Below are positions 61,676 through 64,000 of a stretch of 64,000 nucleotides of DNA, in pieces. A program made the translations under genes and the position numbers. Numbering within the stretch: the first letter of the stretch is position 1; each line of letters starts with the position of its first letter. Below the pieces are notes generated by a model that saw only the letters and a list, made by a program, of their open reading frames with translations, ran no database searches and was not told the DNA's origin. The stretch spans positions 1,984,001 through 2,048,000 of the forward strand of contig NZ_CP107020.1 of NCBI RefSeq assembly GCF_025725725.1, read 5' to 3'. This DNA comes from Brachybacterium huguangmaarense. Its GTDB lineage: Bacteria; Actinomycetota; Actinomycetes; Actinomycetales; Dermabacteraceae.

Positions 61676-63136
61676 ATGTCACCTGCGCCATCGGTCAGCT
61701 ATTCCATCACCGTCCGCCTCGAGTTCGACGCCCACTCCGCCGCGGTCAGCGAGATCACGAGCTGCATCGAGGAGCACGGCGGCTCGGTCACCGCGCTCGA
61801 CGTCTCGGCCTCGGGCCCCCAGCGCATGCGCGCCGACGTGACCGTCATGACCGCGGGCAACGAGCACGCGATGGAGGTCGTCGAAGCCCTCCGCGACCTC
61901 TCGGGCGTCGAGCTCGGCAAGGTCTCCGACCGCACCTTCCTGGCCCACCTGGGCGGCAAGCTCACGGTCGAGTCGAAGGTGCCGATCCGCCACCGCGACG
62001 ACCTCTCGATGGTCTACACGCCCGGCGTGGCGCGTGTGGTCAAGGCGATCGCGGAGAACCCCGACGACGCCCGCCGCCTGACCATCAAGCGCAACACCGT
62101 CGCGGTCGTCTCCGACGGCTCCGCGATCCTGGGCCTGGGCGACCTCGGCCCGCTCGCCGCGATGCCCGTCATGGAGGGCAAGGCCGCGCTGTTCAAGCGC
62201 TTCGCCAACATCGACGCGTTCCCCATCTGCCTCGACGCCCACTCGGTCGACGACATCGTCTCGCACGTCAAGGCCATCGCTCCCGTGTTCGCGGGCATCA
62301 ACCTCGAGGACATCTCCGCCCCCCGCTGCTTCGAGATCGAGGACCGGCTGCGCAAGGAGCTCGACATCCCCGTCTTCCACGACGACCAGCACGGCACCGC
62401 CATCGTGGTGGTGGCCGCGCTGCGCAACGCGCTGCGGGTCGTCGGCAAGGAGCTCGAGACCTCGCGCATCGTGCTCTCGGGGGCGGGGGCCGCCGGCACG
62501 GCGATCCTGCGCCTGCTCCGCGCCGCGGGGGCGCGCGACATCGTGGTCACCGACATCCACGGGATCGTGCACGAGGACCGCGAGCAGCTCGACGGCCGCC
62601 TGCCGTGGATCGCGGAGGTCACCAACCCGCGCGGCCTCACCGGCACGCTGCAGGACGCGATCCGCGGCGCCGACGTGTTCATCGGCGTGTCCGCGGGCAA
62701 CATCCTGACCGCCGACGACGTCGCCACCATGGCCGACCGCTCCATCGTGTTCGCGATGGCCAACCCGACGCCCGAGATCGACCCGGCCGAGGCCGCGAAG
62801 CACGCCGAGGTCGTCGCGACCGGCCGCAGCGACTTCGCCAACCAGATCAACAACGTGCTCGCGTTCCCGGGGGTGTTCCGCGGGCTCCTGGACGCCCACG
62901 CGCGAGACGTCAACGACCGGATGCTGCTCGCGGCGGCCGAGGCGCTCGCGGACGTCGTCTCCCCGGACGAGCTGAACCCGACCTACATCGTGCCGAGCGT
63001 GTTCAACGAGCGCGTCACCAAGTCCGTCGCGTCCGCGGTCGAGCGTGTGGCGCGCGAGGACGCGGGCACCGTCGACGCGATCACGGGCGCGATGCGGGTC
63101 GTGTACGCCGACGAGATCGTGATGCCGACCGACTGA
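61676..63136 (+). CDS. NAD-type malic enzyme with N-terminal ACT domain
   Basis: 486 aa. ACT domain at 5-85 (YSITVRLEFDAHSAAVSEIT). Malic domain from about 105: LSMVYTPGVARVVKAIAENP with the catalytic Tyr, GKAALFKRFANIDAFPICLD with Lys, DIPVFHDDQHGTAIVVVAAL for metal, and the NAD site LSGAGAAGTAILRLLRAAG. It decarboxylates malate to pyruvate. ACT domains bind small regulators, often amino acids. Its end overlaps the convergent VanZ gene by 56 nt. Confidence 0.93.
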   Translation: MSPAPSVSYSITVRLEFDAHSAAVSEITSCIEEHGGSVTALDVSASGPQRMRADVTVMTAGNEHAMEVVEALRDLSGVELGKVSDRTFLAHLGGKLTVESKVPIRHRDDLSMVYTPGVARVVKAIAENPDDARRLTIKRNTVAVVSDGSAILGLGDLGPLAAMPVMEGKAALFKRFANIDAFPICLDAHSVDDIVSHVKAIAPVFAGINLEDISAPRCFEIEDRLRKELDIPVFHDDQHGTAIVVVAALRNALRVVGKELETSRIVLSGAGAAGTAILRLLRAAGARDIVVTDIHGIVHEDREQLDGRLPWIAEVTNPRGLTGTLQDAIRGADVFIGVSAGNILTADDVATMADRSIVFAMANPTPEIDPAEAAKHAEVVATGRSDFANQINNVLAFPGVFRGLLDAHARDVNDRMLLAAAEALADVVSPDELNPTYIVPSVFNERVTKSVASAVERVAREDAGTVDAITGAMRVVYADEIVMPTD

Positions 63137-63506
63137 CACGACGCTCGACCCACCACACGAGCACGCCGAGGACCACGCCGATCGAGTCGGCGAGCACGTC
63201 GGTGCCGTCCATGCTGCGATGCGGGAGCAGGGCGCCCTGGACGACCTCGATGAGCACGGCGTGCACGACACCGGCGATCGCGACCCATCCCATCGGGAAG
63301 CGCCGCTCGGGCGCGAGCACCCGGCCGACCGCCCACACCGTGAGGGCGAACACGCCGAGATGGAACACCTTGTCGATGCCCGGGAAGCTCACCCCGCCCA
63401 CGCCCGATGGCGCCTCGGGCAGGTAGAAGCCGATGTTGAGCACGAGGGCGACCACGAGGACGACGACGCGGTCCGGCCGCAGGTCGAGACCGCGCAGGGC
63501 GCTCAT
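63081..63506 (-). CDS. VanZ-family membrane protein
   Basis: 141 aa from ATG 63506. Four transmembrane helices (VVVLVVALVLNIGFYLPEA, KVFHLGVFALTVWAVGRVL, GWVAIAGVVHAVLIEVVQ, VLADSIGVVLGVLVWWVERR) with the VanZ features DKVFHLGVF and EVVQGALLPHRSMDGTDVLA. The family name comes from a glycopeptide gene cluster but most members have no resistance role. Its stop lies inside the malic enzyme gene. Confidence 0.85.
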   Translation of the reverse strand: MSALRGLDLRPDRVVVLVVALVLNIGFYLPEAPSGVGGVSFPGIDKVFHLGVFALTVWAVGRVLAPERRFPMGWVAIAGVVHAVLIEVVQGALLPHRSMDGTDVLADSIGVVLGVLVWWVERRVSRSASRSRRRTRPASRP

Positions 63507-64000
63507 GCCCCCGCCCCCGCGATCGCGAGGCGGGCGATCTCCCGGCGCGCCCCGACCACGGTGAAGCGGTCCCGGCGCGGATGCACGCGGTTGGTCGCGA
63601 GCACCGCCACGGTCCCGCCGACCGGATCGGCGGCGATCGAGGTGCCCGTGAAGCCGGTGTGGCCGACCACGCGGGGCAGCACCTGCCCGTCCGGCAGCTC
63701 CTGGCCGACGCGGAGCCCGAGACCCTGGCGCCAGGGCGCCCCGGTGGGCACGGCGTCGCCGAGCTGATCGGTGCTCAGGAGGCGACGGGTCGCCGCGGTC
63801 AGCCGCAGCCGCTCGGCGGTCCCGGCGAGCACGCGCCCCAGCGCGAGCAGATCGTCCACGGTCGCGAACAGCCCGGCGTTCGCGGCCCCCGAGCCCGGCT
63901 CGCGCGAGAGGCTCCACGCGGTCTCGTCGTGCACCTCGCCGCGCACGAGCCCGCGCGGCGGGTCGTCCTCGTACTCGGTCGCCGCGCACCGCCCGACGTC
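63503..64000 (-). CDS. serine hydrolase (beta-lactamase family), 5' end outside window
   Basis: 165 codons of the C-terminal part. Contains CAATEYEDDPPRG, RGEVHDETAWSLSREPGSGA, NAGLFATVDDLLALGRVLAG and VVGHTGFTGTSIAADPVGGT; HTGFTGT corresponds to the third (KTG-like) motif of class C-type serine hydrolases. The nucleophile SxxK is beyond the window. ATGA overlap with the VanZ gene. Probably a wall-related esterase or peptidase. Confidence 0.8.
   Translation of the reverse strand, partial: DVGRCAATEYEDDPPRGLVRGEVHDETAWSLSREPGSGAANAGLFATVDDLLALGRVLAGTAERLRLTAATRRLLSTDQLGDAVPTGAPWRQGLGLRVGQELPDGQVLPRVVGHTGFTGTSIAADPVGGTVAVLATNRVHPRRDRFTVVGARREIARLAIAGAGA

Overview
The window comes from a very GC-rich actinobacterium. 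The chromosomal right part (a tad pilus locus, prfB, ftsEX, smpB, ssrA, an aryl-carotenoid gene set, kbl/tdh, hrpA and an ACT-domain malic enzyme) fits the Micrococcales; a Dermabacteraceae/Brachybacterium-like host is my inference, not proven. Start codons preceded 6 to 8 nt upstream by a TANNNT -10 box suggest that many chromosomal genes are leaderless.

Positions 1 to about 36,718 are the right part of an integrated siphovirus-type prophage whose left end lies outside the window. Read leftwards on the minus strand: HNH endonuclease, P-loop protein, HTH protein, small and large terminase, portal, ClpP-type protease with scaffold, decoration protein, major capsid protein, head-tail connectors, major tail protein, two tail chaperones joined by a -1 frameshift, an NlpC/P60-containing tape measure protein, distal tail protein and minor tail proteins (1 to 17.9 kb). 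A strong hairpin (17,977-18,016) separates these from an early/replication operon (18.1 to 30.0 kb): HNH/replication protein, many small overlapping genes, DnaQ-like exonuclease, clamp-like protein, ParB-like protein, antirepressor and a Cro-like regulator. The control region 30,032-30,253 has a recognisable leftward promoter and repeated ACTACA half-sites.

Rightwards from there come the putative immunity repressor, a membrane protein, a decayed duplication, and a cargo segment (31.5 to 34.7 kb) with visibly different composition: a DUF4041/GIY-YIG protein and an unrecognised two-gene module (333-aa soluble protein plus 174-aa four-helix membrane protein). An ImmA-like metalloprotease, a 52-aa ORF and a large serine integrase follow. 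The integrase gene ends at the right attachment junction, directly in front of the 3' remnant of a Flp/DUF4244-like pilin gene, so the phage appears to have split a tad pilin gene.

The chromosome continues with TadE/TadG-like pseudopilins (36.8 to 38.4 kb), prfB, ftsE-ftsX and their likely M23 hydrolase partner, smpB, a TPR-like gene, tmRNA with its terminator, then a carotenoid cluster (idi, crtU, crtT, crtYd, crtYc and a MarR regulator, divergent from crtE and a P450) that lacks crtB and crtI. After an APH-like kinase come kbl-tdh (threonine catabolism), hrpA, a secreted lysozyme-like protein, topoisomerase IB, malic enzyme, a VanZ-like protein and a serine hydrolase cut by the window end.
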